A stretch of DNA of 5,136 nt from assembly GCA_937958145.1 (NCBI GenBank), contig CALGOE010000250.1, positions 1 through 5,136 on the forward strand, written 5' to 3'. Below are positions 5,014 to 5,136 of the stretch, piece by piece (the first letter of the stretch is position 1; each line of letters opens with the position of its first letter). Position numbers and translations under genes: made by a program. The DNA comes from an uncultured Desulfobacca sp. Lineage in GTDB: Bacteria; Desulfobacterota; Desulfobaccia; Desulfobaccales; Desulfobaccaceae. Below the pieces are notes generated by a model. The model made no database searches and was not told the DNA's origin. It saw nothing but the letters and a program-made list of their open reading frames with translations.

Positions 5014-5030
5014 CCAGCCGGTCAGGCTGG
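5014..5030. repeat. Hairpin in the lolA-nadA intergenic gap
   Basis: CCAGCC (5014-5019) and GGCTGG (5025-5030) form a perfect 6-base stem with a 5-base loop GGTCA. No T-run follows in either direction, so termination after lolA is doubtful and the two genes may share a transcript. The hairpin ends 12 bases upstream of the nadA ribosome site (4997-5002) and could affect nadA translation or message processing; this is inference. Confidence 0.4.
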
Positions 5031-5062
5031 ACAAGCAGTGATTGCAGGCGGCAGGGGCGGCA

Positions 5063-5136
5063 TCACATCCGCTCCCGCACCACCTGCACCCCCGGGGGCG
5101 GGGTGAAACGGAACAGACCAGGGTCCAGGGTCACGT
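5063..5136 (-). CDS. lolA: C-terminus of LolA-like outer-membrane lipoprotein carrier (partial)
   Basis: Only the last 23 codons and the TGA (5063-5065) are in the window; the gene enters from the right edge. The visible residues, VTLDPGLFRFTPPPGVQVV followed by RERM, match the conserved end of LolA, which in E. coli, from memory, reads FTFTPPQGVTV plus a short charged tail. LolA is the periplasmic chaperone that takes lipoproteins from LolCDE to LolB at the outer membrane, so its presence implies a Gram-negative host. The identification rests on this short tail, so a related DUF4292/LolA-fold protein cannot be excluded. It reads toward nadA. Confidence 0.6.
   Translation of the reverse strand, partial: VTLDPGLFRFTPPPGVQVVRERM

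Overview
The window is chromosomal DNA that reads like a GC-rich, Gram-negative, probably anaerobic bacterium of the former Deltaproteobacteria (Desulfobacterota). The clues are a lipoyl-less GcvH-like protein, a CxxxxxCxxC protein start next to it, an excellent sigma-54 -24/-12 element, a LolA C-terminus (outer membrane), and the DUF2156 and NadA types. The lineage is inferred from these family signatures; no rRNA or other marker is present. I see no tRNA, rRNA, CRISPR array, insertion sequence or phage gene.

Left block (1-868, minus strand): a GcvH-like protein (868-227) is followed by the start of a second gene (151 to beyond the window) whose N-terminus carries a compact cysteine motif. 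Both have textbook AGGAGG ribosome binding sites. A sigma-54-type promoter lies 63-79 bases upstream of the gcvH-like start and overlaps an inverted repeat. The GcvH-like protein keeps the H-protein fold signatures but has glycine where the lipoylated lysine should align, so it is unlikely to work in glycine cleavage.

Middle block (1160-2962, plus strand): an ABC-2 type exporter ATPase with every nucleotide-binding motif intact is followed, 66 bases on, by a DUF2156 (GNAT-fold, LPG-synthase C-terminal-like) protein. No ABC-2 permease is present in the window, so the ATPase is locally orphaned.

Right block: converging on the DUF2156 gene is a tiny minus-strand gene (3221-2988, 77 aa) that is little more than a histidine-kinase dimerisation/phosphoacceptor domain, with no ATPase domain. 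Next is a 332-base non-coding stretch ending in a row of tightly packed hairpins and a 14-codon mini-ORF. These precede a plus-strand YfcD-like NUDIX hydrolase (3554-4105). Its 3' end overlaps by 32 bases, tail to tail, the minus-strand quinolinate synthase gene nadA (4988-4074). Upstream of nadA on the same strand is the last part of a lolA-like gene (5136-5063).

The genes form small separate units rather than one pathway: a GcvH-like pair under probable sigma-54 control, an ATPase/DUF2156 pair, an orphan phosphotransfer domain, a NUDIX enzyme, and lolA-nadA. I do not see a convincing multi-gene new system. The items most worth checking are the minimal DHp protein, the lipoyl-less H-protein with its cysteine-motif neighbour, and the structured leader before the NUDIX gene.
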